Notes: generated by a model from the sequence alone, not told the origin. Shown: positions 52,011 through 64,000, numbered from the stretch's first letter. The stretch: DNA of 64,000 nt from Strongylocentrotus purpuratus (GCF_000002235.5 NW_022145612.1:22555147-22619146), one strand, 5' to 3'. Made by a program: numbers and translations.

Positions 52011-54906
52011 CCCCAATGGCCCGCAAGCTATCGGACATAGATAGATAGATAGATATGAAAAGATAAATTAGTCTGTCTTAAATATATTTCAAACTATCTT
52101 CAATGTTTTTTAGTAAATTTAAAATCCTATTCCCATTGATATTAACTATATACCAGCAACCGAAGATTGAACTAAAAAGGTAATTTTTAATATTCATAAA
52201 GAAGAAGCGAGGTGCAAGCATGTTGCATTGATATGTCTGAAGTGAAAACAAAATTACAATCTGACAATGATTTACATAGCTGCATCAAAACAAAACTTAC
52301 AAACCCAAAGTATACCTGATTATGAATAGGCCTTGGTTAATTCTCCATGTGTAATATACAGAGAGACCTTTCTTTCCAACGATGCAGACTGATCTAATCC
52401 AAGTACTTCTTGCACTTATCTGTTGCGTATCGGGTATGAGGTCTAGCGCCATCTAATGTTCGCTAAAAAAAAAGAAATACGCTTACGTAATTCCCGTTCT
52501 ACTACTCAAAAACATTGCGTTCATGCCTCTTCTTTCTTTTTGTGATAAAGAGCACCATTGTCATTTACAGAGATATTTGACAATACAATACAAAGCAAAA
52601 ATCACAGATAAAATTGTACATCACCACTTTTTTTATTATTTCATAAACACTGATCATTCATTTTGTTAACGATTACTCAAAATTAGATGAGAACAAATAA
52701 CTTTTGCTATGATTGTATATAATAATGATTCTATAACCCCATGCATTGAGTTTCCCAATGTTATTGTCTTCGTGTTTGTCTATAAATTGTTCTATACTTC
52801 TATAAGAAACATTTACATGATCTAGAAATCTAACTATTGCAAATAACGAATGTCGTATCTCGTAGTATAATTGTGCTCATTGTGTTTTCCAATTAGTTTG
52901 TGGTAATACGATGGACGCGACGTCATTTTACCAATGTCAGACGTTGGCACAAATTATTATAGCGCCAGATATTTTGTCAATATTCATTGTGGATGGAATA
53001 TATTACGCATGAGGGTGTCGCTTTCAAGAATAAACGGGTACACAAATCAAATAAAAGATGTTTTAACCTTGCTTAGCTTCCAGTGAAAGAGAACATAAAC
53101 CTTGGAGGGATATGCAGTGTAGAGGGTCATTACACTTGAGAATTGTCCCCGGTCTGATATTAAGAACCGGTACTAATTCAATCACGATCCAAACCTTACA
53201 CTGTCAGCGCCTTCAAAGGGCGATCATAAATTAAATGAATCTTCTGGAAGACGAAAAAAATCGAAAGAGGAGTGTTTTGTTATTGAGCCTTTGTGGGGGC
53301 AGTAGAGTGAGGTTGGTCTTGGTAGAGATCACTGGACAAGTACCGATGTACTATCATAGGAACCTTTTGAGAGGAATGGTTGGGCGAAGAACAGGGTGGG
53401 GCGGTGGGTAAAACACTTTCTGAACTAAAATAAATCTAAACAAAGTCAATGGAGAGGGGGAAAACAAACTTTGCTTGTTTTGTGGTACAAGAGTGAAAAC
53501 CATTGCCGAAGGTTGACTTTCAAAAGAAATTTGAGATGGTTGCATCAGGTGATTAAAAGGCTATTCATGAAAACATTAGCTAGGGATAAAGCGGGTTCGG
53601 GCGTGGTTCGGGTCTGTTTTATCTCATGGAAACATCAAATTAACCATGGTCATTTGGATGGACAGTGGCGGCGGACTTTCAAATCTTCTAGACATTCTCT
53701 GAAAAGGTGATCATGAAGAAGAGAAGAAATATTTCAGATTGTTTGCGAGTGGCTTATAACTGTAGGAAGTGGAACTGAAAGAAGATATTTGCCAACTTAG
53801 AAGAAGCATGTATATTTAATTGTTGTTCTTTCTGTCTGCTCAAACCTATAGACATATTGTATCTTAGGTTTTTTGTCGCATTTATCGCTTTTATATTGTT
53901 TTGCACAGCAACAACATATCCTTTTTCATTTTACAAATACTGTGTCACTTGGGTTAGGGTTATGGTTGGTAATGGATTTTGAATGTTTCTTTCAGACTCT
54001 GTCTCAATCTCTATAATATCGGTTTAAATTTGACTGATTGGCAGACAAACAGTATAGAAATTATCTTTTGAAGTGGCAATGAAAAGATGATGATTATTAT
54101 AAACCTACTAATTAGAAAATGGAGGAATAAATTTTGATGAGAATCCAAAACGTGCAACTCTGCCTCTCTATTTCTCAAGGTTTTATGTATCAAAAAGTGA
54201 TGAATTGCAATGTCAACAAAGTTCAACAGAGTTTGTACATTCTACATGATTAATATCCCTTTTCCACATCATTTCTACCGGATTTTTTAAAACCGTATAG
54301 GGCTATGGGTATCTTTTAGGAAGACTTGCACCTCATCAGGGACTCGTAAAAATGGCGCCCGAGTTCCAAACCATGATGATAATTGGGGCTAGAATCTCCC
54401 ACAGAACACTGAAGTCTTCTGTATCATTTTCCATTGACGAAAACTATAAATGTAGGATTAGGAGAAGAATTTGTACAATGTCGGACATTTTAACATTTCG
54501 TAGCATATCGTCGCATACAATGAGAATTTGTATCGTAAGAAAAAAAGCATTTATAACAAGAACTTACTATTCAGTTGAAGATGTATACACTTCAACTTCA
54601 ATTAATCCAACAAATAATTTTGAAAATGCAACTCTTACAGAATATTTCCCATTCAAATTGGATACACTGTCACTATATCTGAAGCTTATTTACACACTTC
54701 TTTGTTTTTATTAAATTTGTACTGCAATTAAAGCATTAGAAAATATGTGCTTACGATATTATTTTCTAGAAATTTTGAAGATGGTTAGGCAGATATTATT
54801 TTATGAAAATAATCCTGAAGAGTTATCAGGTATATGTACAGACATTTGTTCCTGTCGTATCCGTCCTACTGCACTTTTATGTAAAACAAATACCACATAT
54901 ATGATA
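52011..54906. other. Spacer between the inverted arms, no gene recognised
   Basis: AT-rich, with a short (GATA)n (52039-52055). A 120-codon open frame at 54352-54714 has no recognisable domain and a composition like the surrounding DNA; I do not call it a gene. Confidence 0.5.
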
Positions 54907-55831
54907 CAACTTACCCTACTTCAAAAGCTGTGCAACATAGAACTAAGATTTAGTACTCTTTAAGAACACATCTAAGCAGCACTGACTGTTAAAGCAGCAA
55001 CAGGAATATAGAAGCACTATAAATTAAAAGCAAGATTATTATAATATCCCAATATAAGTCCAAGAGATCAAACTGATTATGATTGTTAGTCTGTACAGTG
55101 GTGGGAAAATTGTGCAAAGTTTGATAGAAACTAATTGAAAGAACAACAAAAGTAATTCCATTTACTCTGAAACATATCACAAACATAGAAACCTAAAATG
55201 GCAAAATAACTTTTTCTTGCATATCAACATCAATGGTATTAAACATCAATATTGCCTAACTCAAGTATTTAAAAAATAAGAATTTTACATCGTACAGATA
55301 ATTCAGCGGATAACAAAAGCTTAAGCTTTAAGTAAAGAAAAAAAATATGATCCGCACAAACCTGCAGAAAATATATTACAAAACATAAATATATATTTCA
55401 CATACACTCCCTCAAATACACACACTCATGTACAGTAATCATACATCAAACAGACATTCCATACATAATTATTCTGTTACAATATATTAGCAGATTTGGA
55501 AATAACCGATCAATGCCATACTATACACCTAAAACTGTTTCTTATAGAAACTATAGACGTGATTCACACGCCCCTTCAATATATATATATACTTCCTATT
55601 TATATGCATGGCCTACATAGAAAATAAAAATTCCTTACAAGCTATTCCTACTGGTGTATCTCACTCATGCACAGGGTTATGGGTTACTGTAACATGATGA
55701 AATTAAAGTAGGTCATTCATATGCACATTCAAATGCATATCGAGATAAAATAAAGTCTAATTTCTTTTTTCCAACAGCGTACATGGATGACTTGCATATT
55801 TTGTGGAACAAGTATTAAGAAAGGGTTATAT

Positions 55832-56358
55832 TGACCATTATAACCTATACAAGGCATTTTAGCTGCAAAATAAAAATCCATATTCTACAGGCTACTCTGA
55901 ATACGAAACCAAAGCGGGCAACGTTTACCATATTGCCCTCTTCCGGGTTTTCCTCGTGGACCACTGTACCAAATTCTGACATATTCCACTCTTAATTGTC
56001 AGTGCGCTTATATTAAAGTGCATACGCGCAGTACTGTGTAGGCGTTAAAGTGTACGCATGATGACAATATAGTCAAAATTACATTTTCATACATTTTCTT
56101 TCTGGACAAGAGTAAGAGAAATACATGCATACATGGTGAGTAAAAATCATGCTTGATACCAAAGTTGTATATCATTTGTAAAAAAATGCCTTGTATACTG
56201 TAGATTATAATAATTTATTGACAGGGCTTCTTTCAGGGAACATTAGAAATATTGACCGCGCTAAGACTATATTGCCCTCATCTTCGACTCGGGCAATATG
56301 ATCTTAGCTTAGTCAATATTTCTGATGTACCCCTCAAGCCCACTCAATATAATATAAA
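55832..56358. mobile_element. Nested-hairpin element inserted in arm B (copy 3)
   Basis: Arm A reads gggttatat-caaccaatg straight through where arm B has this extra sequence. Its ends are inverted (ttatattga and tcaatataa), acaaggcatttt pairs with aaaatgccttgt, and atattgccc..gggcaatat forms an internal stem. Architecture resembles 13031-13440 and 27058-27632. No ORF. Confidence 0.6.
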
Positions 56359-56775
56359 TCTAGATGAATGAGATAACAAACTTATTTCATCAGACTGAAT
56401 GGTTTTGATAAATACAGCATTATGATTTGTGACTAAACTTACAGAGGAAATAGCATCTTAATTTAAATCTTAAAACATACTTGAACTTCAGAATAATTGA
56501 TACAAACTCTTTTCAGCACATCATGTCACAATGTCGCACATGACCTACAGATGAGAGAGGTGGAGACAGATCAAGAGAGAGAGAGAGAGAGAGAGAAAAA
56601 GTAGAATTTATAAGATGATCATCAACACATTTACCGTCACACTATTCATTCATATACAATACTTTCCACTTTCCTGACACCCTCACTCCCTAATTAGAGG
56701 CCAGACACCCCTAATTTACAATATGGTATGAGCTGAAGTACTACTAATAGACTACAGTATTTGGTCTGTACCATC

Positions 56776-57788
56776 TCATAAGAGATGGGATAATGAATTG
56801 AGGAGTGTTACTACACAGAAAAGAGAGAATGATAACACTCCAGCGGTTCTTGATGCTCCGTTTGGATCATCACTCGGTTGTCTCGTTCTTCCTTTAGCTG
56901 TTTAAAATCAAGAAAGAGAAAGGAAAAAAGTATTAAGACTGGAAATCTGAAAATATATATAAAATAAATTCTTTGCATGTACATACTAAACACAATTTAA
57001 AAGTATCAGTTCATATTAGACATTTTTTTTTAAAGACAGAAAGGAAGAGGTCTCATTTTTGTGGGTGGTATAAACTTCTTTAGCTTTGGGCTTAACTTGC
57101 ATCCTTCATATACTTCCTCGCCTTTCTTTAATATCACATTCAAGTACATGTGTAATCCCTTCCCCCTCCCTCCCCCTCCCTTCCTCCCCACATACACACA
57201 TCATTAACCCATTAGCAACCGTAGAGATTTTGTAAAAATGGCCTATTACTCAAAGAAAGATGTTGTAATATTGCTCTCATTTTGACATTGTTCTGAACAA
57301 TATGAAACATGTGCTATTTTTCTATGCAGAATCCTAGACATCGTAAGGTACCGGTAGACCCCATAGAGGGATACTACAGCGCGTTGAAAACGGACTTGAG
57401 TACTTTGTCATTACGCACAGTGAGTTGAAGGTGGTGAGGGATGGTCAGTTTCGGGCGGTTCAGTGAGTAAAAGGAGGGGCGGTTTTGTTGCTATAAAGGG
57501 TTAAGAATGAAAATGTAGGCAAACTCTATCCCTGCAACATTTCAACAAAAACAGAGGGACCATATTTCCCCTTCATCTGTTTGTCGTCATCTTACTGCAC
57601 TCACCTATTGTAACCGATAAAGGAGGGTTACTACTGGCCCCATTACCCCCGTCACTATATCCTACTACAGTGATCAGATATGTGGTCTCGTAAGTCAAGC
57701 CTCTGATTATAGCTGTCGTCTTTTCATTGCCTTGGACAACGATAGTCACGGCATCTGGAGCGAACGTGCCCTCCGTCCTGTAGCGAAC
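56776..57788 (-). CDS. Inverted paralogous copy of the last two contactin exons
   Basis: Exon copies at 57605-57788 (184 nt) and 56776-56897 (122 nt, stop at 56776-56778), same lengths and phases as exons 18 and 19. Acceptors (tcatag; tttaaacag) and the gtgagt donor are intact and both frames are open. The exon 18 copy differs at 3 of 184 bases, one changing a residue (Ile to Val). The exon 19 copy differs at about 8 of 122, four changing residues (Gly-Arg, Ser-Pro, His-Asn, Gln-His), and keeps the hydrophobic tail. Upstream exons are not in the window: homology stops at 58156 against a Helentron-like element and the satellite. Either the end of a second contactin gene on the - strand or a promoterless fragment. 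Confidence 0.75.
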
Positions 57789-58156
57789 CTATGACAAGGT
57801 CAAAATCAGAGAATTGCAAGGTTTATACTTTAGAAGGATAACAGTGCTTGAGGAGGAAAGAATTTATTCACTTCAAATCTAATGTAATAAAATACACAAA
57901 GCACATTCAGTCCATATATATATATATATATATACCATTGATCAATCAAAGCAAGTAAAATATTCAAACAAGTAAAATATTAATGACAGTGGACATGATA
58001 GTCACATGATTCAGAAAATCTAAATTTCAAAGAAGTGCAAATGTCTAAGATTTAAGCCAAAATCTGCTTTTATTCTGACTTTTATTCTGAATTCAATGCA
58101 CTAAAATTCTGGTTGTAAGTATTAATTCTTACAATTATCTAGTAGCATAATCAGAA

Positions 58157-59044
58157 CTAGATGGAATTTTGACTGCGCGCAGTCGAAAATGATGCCTCCG
58201 CCATAGAGCAATTTAAACAAGTTTGGAGTTTAAATCTCCAGTGGTTCTTGAGATATCATGATAACAATCTCAATGTATGGAATTTCATTAGTTGACCTCT
58301 GTGACCCTTGACCTTTGACCTACGTGCTCCAAAATCTAATCAGATTGTCTTCCTATGGTGATACACACTATCATTAAAATTGAAGTTTAAATCTCCAGTG
58401 GTTCTTGAGATATTATGATATGGTGATACATACTATCATTAGTTTGAAGTGAAAATTCTCCAGTGGTTCTTGAGATATCATGATAACGATCTCAATGTAT
58501 GGAATTTCATAAGTTGACCTCTGTGACCCTTGACCTTTGACCTACGTGCTCCAAAATGTAATCAGATTGTTTTCCTATAGTGATACACACTATCACTAAG
58601 TTTGAAGTTTAAATCTCCAGTGGTTCTTGAGATATCATGATAACAATCTCAATGTATGGAACTTCATAAGTTGACCTCTGTGACCCTTGACCTTTGACAT
58701 ACGTGCTCCAAAATCTAATCAGATCGTCTTCCTATGGTGATACATACTATCCTTAAGTTTGAAGTTTAAATCTCAAATGGTTCTTGAGATATCGCGCTAA
58801 CAAACTCAATACAAGGAATTTCATAAGTTGACCTCTGTGACCTGTGACCTTTGACCTATGTACTCCAAAATCTAATCAGATCGTCTTCCTATGGTGATAA
58901 ATACTATTCCCGAGTCTTAAGTTTAAATCTTAAATGGTTCTTGAGATATTGTGATAACGGTCAAACGGGACGGACGTACGGACGTACGGACGGACAACCC
59001 GAAAACATGATGCCTCCGGCACTACCTTCGATGGCGGAGGCATA
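58157..59044 (-). mobile_element. Non-autonomous Helentron-like element, family B relative
   Basis: Reverse orientation. The 3' end is ctagatggaa (complement of TTCCATCTAG) at 58157, then the palindrome tgactgcgcgcagtcgaaaa and atgcctccg; the 5' end is ggcggaggcat near 59034-59043 preceded by cggacggac(gtac)-type repeats. Inside are about 4.5 repeats of about 155 bp (ctccagtggttcttgagatatc) unlike those of 47771-48766 apart from the tgacctttgacct motif. Arm A reads atttttcagattatg at the matching site, consistent with a T-T insertion. Confidence 0.75.
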
Positions 59045-59049
59045 AAAAA

Positions 59050-62000
59050 AATATTTTCCTCAAAAATGCTGGACCACCCCGGCCCTTACCATTTCGGCCT
59101 GAAAGTTGTGATAACTCAAATTTTTCAATATTTGCCCATACGCCCCTTTCAAAGGGATATGGGGGTCAGGATCTATCTAATGGCATGTATGTACATTCAT
59201 TGTGGGGAAAATAGCCAAAAAAATTTTTAAATATTTTCCTCCAAAATGCTGAACCACCCCGGCCCTTACCATTTCGGCCTGAAAGTTGTGATAACTCAAA
59301 TTTTTCAATATTTGCCACTACGCCCCTTTCAAAGGGATGTGGGGGTCAGGATCCATCTAATGGCATGTATGTACATTCATTGTGGGGAAACTAGCCTTAT
59401 AAAAAAAAATAATATTTTCCTCCAAAATGCTGAACCACCCTGGCCCTTACAACTTCGGCCCAAAAAGTTGTGATAACTCAAATTTTTCAAAATTTGCCGC
59501 TACGCCCCTTCCAAAGGGATGTGGAGGTCAGGATCCATCTAATGGAATGTATGTACATTCATTGTGGGGAAAATAGCCTATTTAAAAAATATAATTTTTT
59601 CCTCCAAAATGCTGAACCACCCCGGCCCTTAAGTTTCGGCCCAAAAAGTTGTGATAATTCAAATTTTTACAAAATTTGCCCCTACCCCCCTGTCAAAGGG
59701 ATTTTGGGGGTCAGGATCCATCTAATGGCATGTATATACATTCATTGTGGGGAAACTAGCCTAATAAAAAAAATTAATATTTTCCTCCAAAATGCTCAAC
59801 CACCCCGGCCCTTACCATTTCGGCCAGAAAGTTGTGATAACTCAAATTTTTCAATATTTGCCACTACGCCCCTTTCAAAGGGATATGGGGGTCAGGATCC
59901 ATCTAATGGCATGTATATACATTCATTGTGGGGAAACTAGCCATTGAAAAAAAAATATATTTTCCTCAAAAATGCTGAACCACCCCGGCCCTTACCATTT
60001 CGGCCTGAAAGTTGTGATAACTCAAATTTTTCAATATTTGCCGCTACGCCCCTTTCAAAGGGATATGGGGGTCAGGATCTATCTAATTGCATGTATGTAC
60101 ATTCATTATGGGGAAACTAGCCTATAAAAAAAAATATATATTTTCCTCCAAAATGCTGAACCACCCCGACCCTTACCATTTTGGCCTGAAAGTTGTGATA
60201 ACTCAAATTTTTCAATATTTGCCACTACGCCCCTTTCATAGGGATATGGGGGTCAGGATCCATCTAATGGCATGTATATACATTCAATGTGGGGAAACTA
60301 GCCTATTAAAAAAATATTATATTTTCCTCCAAAATGCTGAACCACCCTGGCCCTTACCATTTCGGCCTGAAAGTTGTGATAACTCAAATTTTTCAATATT
60401 TGCCACTAGGCCCCTTTCAAAGGGATATGGGGGTCAGGATCCATCTAATGGCATGTATATACATTCAATGTGGGGAAACTAGTCTATTAAAAAAATATAA
60501 TATTTTCCTCCAAAATGCTGAACCACCCTGGCCCTTACCATTTCGGCCCGAAAAGTTGTTATAACTCAAATTTTTCAATATTTGCCACTACGCCCCTTTC
60601 AAAGGGATGTGGGGTCAGGATCCATCTAATGGCATGTATGTACATTCATTATGGGGAAGCTAGCCTAATAAAAAAAATTAATATTTTCCTCCAAAATGCT
60701 GAACCACCCCGGCCCTTACAGTTTCGGCCCAAAAAGTTGTGATAATTCAAATTTTTACAAAATTTGCCCCTACCCCCCTGTCAAAGGGATTTTGGGGGTC
60801 AGTATCCATCTAATGGCATGTATATACATTCATTGTGGGGAAACTAGCCTAATAAAAAAAATAATATTTTCCTCCAAAATGCTGAACTACCCCGGCCCTT
60901 ATTACAGTTTCGGCCCAAAAAGTTGTGATAATTCAAATTTTTACAAAAATTGCCACTACACCCCTTTCAAAGGGATGTGGGAGTCAGGATCCATCTAATG
61001 GCATGTATGTACATTCATTGTGGGGAAACTAGCCTATTTAAAAAATATAATTTTTTCCTCCAAAATGCTAAACTACCCCGGCCCTTACAGTTTCGGCCCA
61101 AAAAGTTGTGATAATTCAAATTTTTACAAAATTTGCCACTACGCCCCTTTCAAAGGGATGTGGGAGTCAGGATCCATCTAATGGCATGTATATACATTCA
61201 TTGTGGGGAAACTAGCCATTAAAAAAAATATATATTTTCCTCAAAAATGCTGAACCACCCCGGCCCTTACCATTTCGGCCTGAAAGTTGTGATAACTCAA
61301 ATTTTTCAATATTTGCCGCTACGCCCCTTTCAAAGGGATATGGGGGTCAGGATCTATCTAATTGCATGTATGTACATTCATTATGGGGAAACTAGCCTAT
61401 TAAAAAAATATATATTTTCCTCCAAAATGCTGAACCACCCCGACCCTTACCATTTTGGCCTGAAAGTTGTGATAACTCAAATTTTTCAATATTTGCCACT
61501 ACGCCCCTTTCATAGGGATATGGGGGTCAGGATCCATCTAATGGCATGTATATACATTCAATGTGGGGAAACTAGCCTATTAAAAAAATATTATATTTTC
61601 CTCCAAAATGCTGAACCACCCTGGCCCTTACCATTTCGGCCTGAAAGTTGTGATAACTCAAATTTTTCAATATTTGCCACTAGGCCCCTTTCAAAGGGAT
61701 ATGGGGGTCAGGATCCATCTAATGGCATGTATATACATTCAATGTGGGGAAACTAGTCTATTAAAAAAATATAATATTTTCCTCCAAAATGCTGAACCAC
61801 CCTGGCCCTTACCATTTCGGCCCGAAAAGTTGTTATAACTCAAATTTTTCAATATTTGCCACTACGCCCCTTTCAAAGGGATGTGGGGGTCAGGATCCAT
61901 CTAATGGCATGTATGTACATTCATTATGGGGAAGCTAGCCTAATAAAACAAATTAATATTTTCCTCCAAAATGCTGAACCACCCCGGCCCTTACAGTTTC

Positions 62001-64000
62001 GGCCCAAAAAGTTGTGATAATTCAAATTTTTACAAAATTTGCCCCTACCCCCCTGTCAAAGGGATTTTGGGGGTCAGTATCCATCTAATGGCATGTATAT
62101 ACATTCATTGTGGGGAAACTAGCCTATTTAAAAAATATAATATTTTCCTCCAAAATGCTGAACTACCCCGGCCCTTACAGTTTCGGCCCAAAAAGTTGTG
62201 ATAATTCAAATTTTTACAAAAATTGCCACTACACCCCTTTCAAAGGGATGTGGGAGTCAGGATCCATCTAATGGCATGTATGTACATTCATTGTGGGGAA
62301 ACTAGCCTATTTAAAAAATATAATTTTTTCCTCCAAAATGCTGAACTACCCCGGCCCTTACAGTTTCGGCCCAAAAAGTTGTGATAATTCAAATTTTTAC
62401 AAAAATTGCCACTACGCCCCTTTCAAAGGGATGTGGGAGTCAGGATCCATCTAATGGCATGTATGTACATTCATTGTGGGGAAACTAGCCTATTTAAAAA
62501 ATATAATTTTTTCCTCCAAAATGCTGAACCACCCCGGCCCTTACAGTTTCGGCCCAATAAGTTGTGATAATTTAAATTTTTACAAAATTTGCCCCTACCC
62601 CCCAGTCAAAGGGATTTTGGGGGTCAGTATCCATCGAATGGCATGTATATACATTCATTGTGGGGAAACTAGCCTAATAAATTTTTTTTAATATTTTCCT
62701 CCAAAATCCTGAACCACCCCGGCCCTTACCATTTTGGCCTGAAAGTTGTGATAACTCAAATTTTTCAATATTTGCCACTACGCCCCTTTCATAGGGATAT
62801 GGGGGTCAGGATCCATCTAATGGCATGTATGTACATTCAATGTGGGGAAACTAGCCTCTTAAAAAAATACAATATTTTCCTCCAAAATGCTGAACCACCC
62901 TGGCCCTTACCATTTCGGCCTGCCAAGTTGTGATAACTCAAATTTTTACAAAATTTGCCACTACGCCCCTTTCAAAGGGATGTGGGGGTCAGGATCCATC
63001 TAATGGCATGTATGTACATTCATTGTGGGGAAACTAGCCTATTTAAAAAATATAATTTTTTCCTCCAAAATGCTGAACCACCCCGGCCCTTACAGTTTCG
63101 GCCCAAAAAGTTGTGATAATTCAAATTTTTACAAAATTTGCCCCTACCCCCCTGTCAAAGGGATTTGGGGGGTCAGTATCCATCTAATGGCATGTATATA
63201 CATTCATTGTGGGGAAACTAGCCTAATAAAAAAAATTAATATTTTCCTCCAAAATGCTGAACCACCCCGGTCCTTACAACTTCGGCCTGAAAGTTGTGAT
63301 AACTCAAATTTTTCAATATTTGCCACTACGCCCCTTTCAAAGGGATATGGGGGTCAGGATCCATCTAATGGCATGTATTTACATTCATTGTGGGGAAACT
63401 AGCCTATTTAAAAAATATAATTTTTTCCTCCAAAATGCTGAACCACCCTGGCCCTTACCATTTCGGCCTGAAAGTTGTGATAACTCAAATTTTTACAAAA
63501 TTTGCCACTACGCCCCTTTCAAAGGGATGTGGGGGTCAGAATCCATCTAATGGCATGTATGTACATTCATTGTGGGGAAACTAGCCTATTTAAAAAATAT
63601 AATTTTTTCCTCCAAAATGCTGAACCACCCTGGCCCTTACAATTTCGGCCCGAAAGTTGTGATAACTCAAATTTTTCAATATTTGCCACTACGCCCCTTT
63701 CAAAGGGATATGGGGGTCAGGATCCATCTAATGGCATGTATATACATTCATTGTGGGGAAACTAGCCTATTAAAAAAATATAATATTTTCCTCCAAAATG
63801 CTGAACCACCCTGGCCCTTACCATTTCGGCCTGAAAGTTGTGATAACTCAAATTTTTACAAAATTTGCCACTACGCCCCTTTCAAAGGGATGTGGGGGTC
63901 AGGATCCATCTAATGGCATGTATGTACATTCATTGTGGGGAAACTAGCCTATTTAAAAAATATAATTTTTTCCTCCAAAATGCTGAACCACCCCGGCCCT
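59050..64000. repeat. Satellite array, about 182-bp unit, 27 full units, runs off the window
   Basis: Unit starts (cctccaaaatgctgaacc) at 59058, 59238, 59419, 59601, 59784, 59964 and so on to 63972; spacing 180-186 bp. Two main types differ in the middle (tttttcaatatttgcc or tttttacaaaatttgcc). Conserved blocks: ggcccttac, agttgtgataa, cccctttcaaaggga, ggtcaggatccatctaatgg, gtggggaaactagcc. Units 6-12 (59964-61238) are repeated as units 13-19 (61239-62512), period about 1275 bp. Open frames across it shift between units and are not genes. Confidence 0.95.

Larger units (their letters stand above)
54907..58156. repeat. Inverted duplication, arm B (contactin 3' end)
   Basis: Reverse complement of 45201-48785 without the Helentron insertion. 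Recognisable throughout: 3' flank (54907 on), 3' UTR, exon 19 copy, intron, exon 18 copy, intron including tagtgcattgaattcagaat. About 85-90 percent identity by eye in non-coding parts, higher in exons. It holds a private ~525-bp insertion at 55832-56358. Confidence 0.92.

Noticed and set aside
53950-53975. Telomere-like ggttagggtta
   Set aside because: Only about one and a half units; no array.
54352-54963. Open frame of 120 codons followed in frame by another of 72
   Set aside because: No recognisable domain, AT-driven composition, no splice or promoter context. Chance cannot be excluded.
56811-56993. A 60-codon - strand frame over the exon 19 copy
   Set aside because: It is in a different frame from the contactin reading, and the same shadow exists over exon 19 itself (46026-46370).
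59246-63913. Many overlapping open frames of 60-169 codons in the satellite
   Set aside because: They follow the 182-bp repeat, shift frame from unit to unit and repeat the same peptide in several frames. They are by-products of the array.

Overview
The window looks like eukaryotic, animal nuclear DNA from a repeat-rich genome. It holds one long multi-exon gene on the + strand, and almost everything else is introns, mobile-element debris and tandem repeats. The gene encodes a contactin: signal peptide, six Ig domains, four fibronectin III domains and a C-terminal GPI-anchor signal. The spliced coding sequence I could assemble has 19 coding exons (22208 to 46405), 3114 nt, about 1037 residues, close to the roughly 1020 residues of vertebrate contactins. 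All exon phases join without conflict. Marine-invertebrate style repeats, the frequent acatgtac-like words and the single ancient contactin type suggest an echinoderm, probably a sea urchin or a relative; the species is inference.

Layout. 1-22159: candidate untranslated 5' exons (to 601, and 4437-4487) and long introns with a TTAA-flanked MITE, tRNA-derived SINEs, a 629-bp foldback element, a nested-hairpin element, a Helentron-like element and a 29-bp minisatellite. 22160-46405: the coding exons, with introns full of short DNA transposons, SINE pieces, a candidate 24-nt microexon, an exon-fragment duplication and one GC-AG intron. 46406-54906: 3' UTR and spacer with a Helentron-like element and a LINE relic. 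54907-58156: an inverted (tail-to-tail) copy of the contactin 3' end, including open copies of the last two coding exons on the - strand. 58157-59044: a second Helentron-like element. 59050-64000: a satellite array of about 182-bp units with a seven-unit higher-order repeat, running off the window.

How it fits together. Contactins are GPI-linked neural adhesion molecules; here Ig4 lacks its first canonical cysteine. The inverted duplication puts two convergent 3' ends about 7-10 kb apart. Its exons are much better conserved than its introns, so the - strand copy may be the end of a second contactin gene whose upstream exons lie past the satellite, or an orphan fragment. Comparing the two arms also gives an empty site for one Helentron-like insertion. 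No bacterial features, CRISPR arrays, rRNA genes or convincing tRNA genes were seen.
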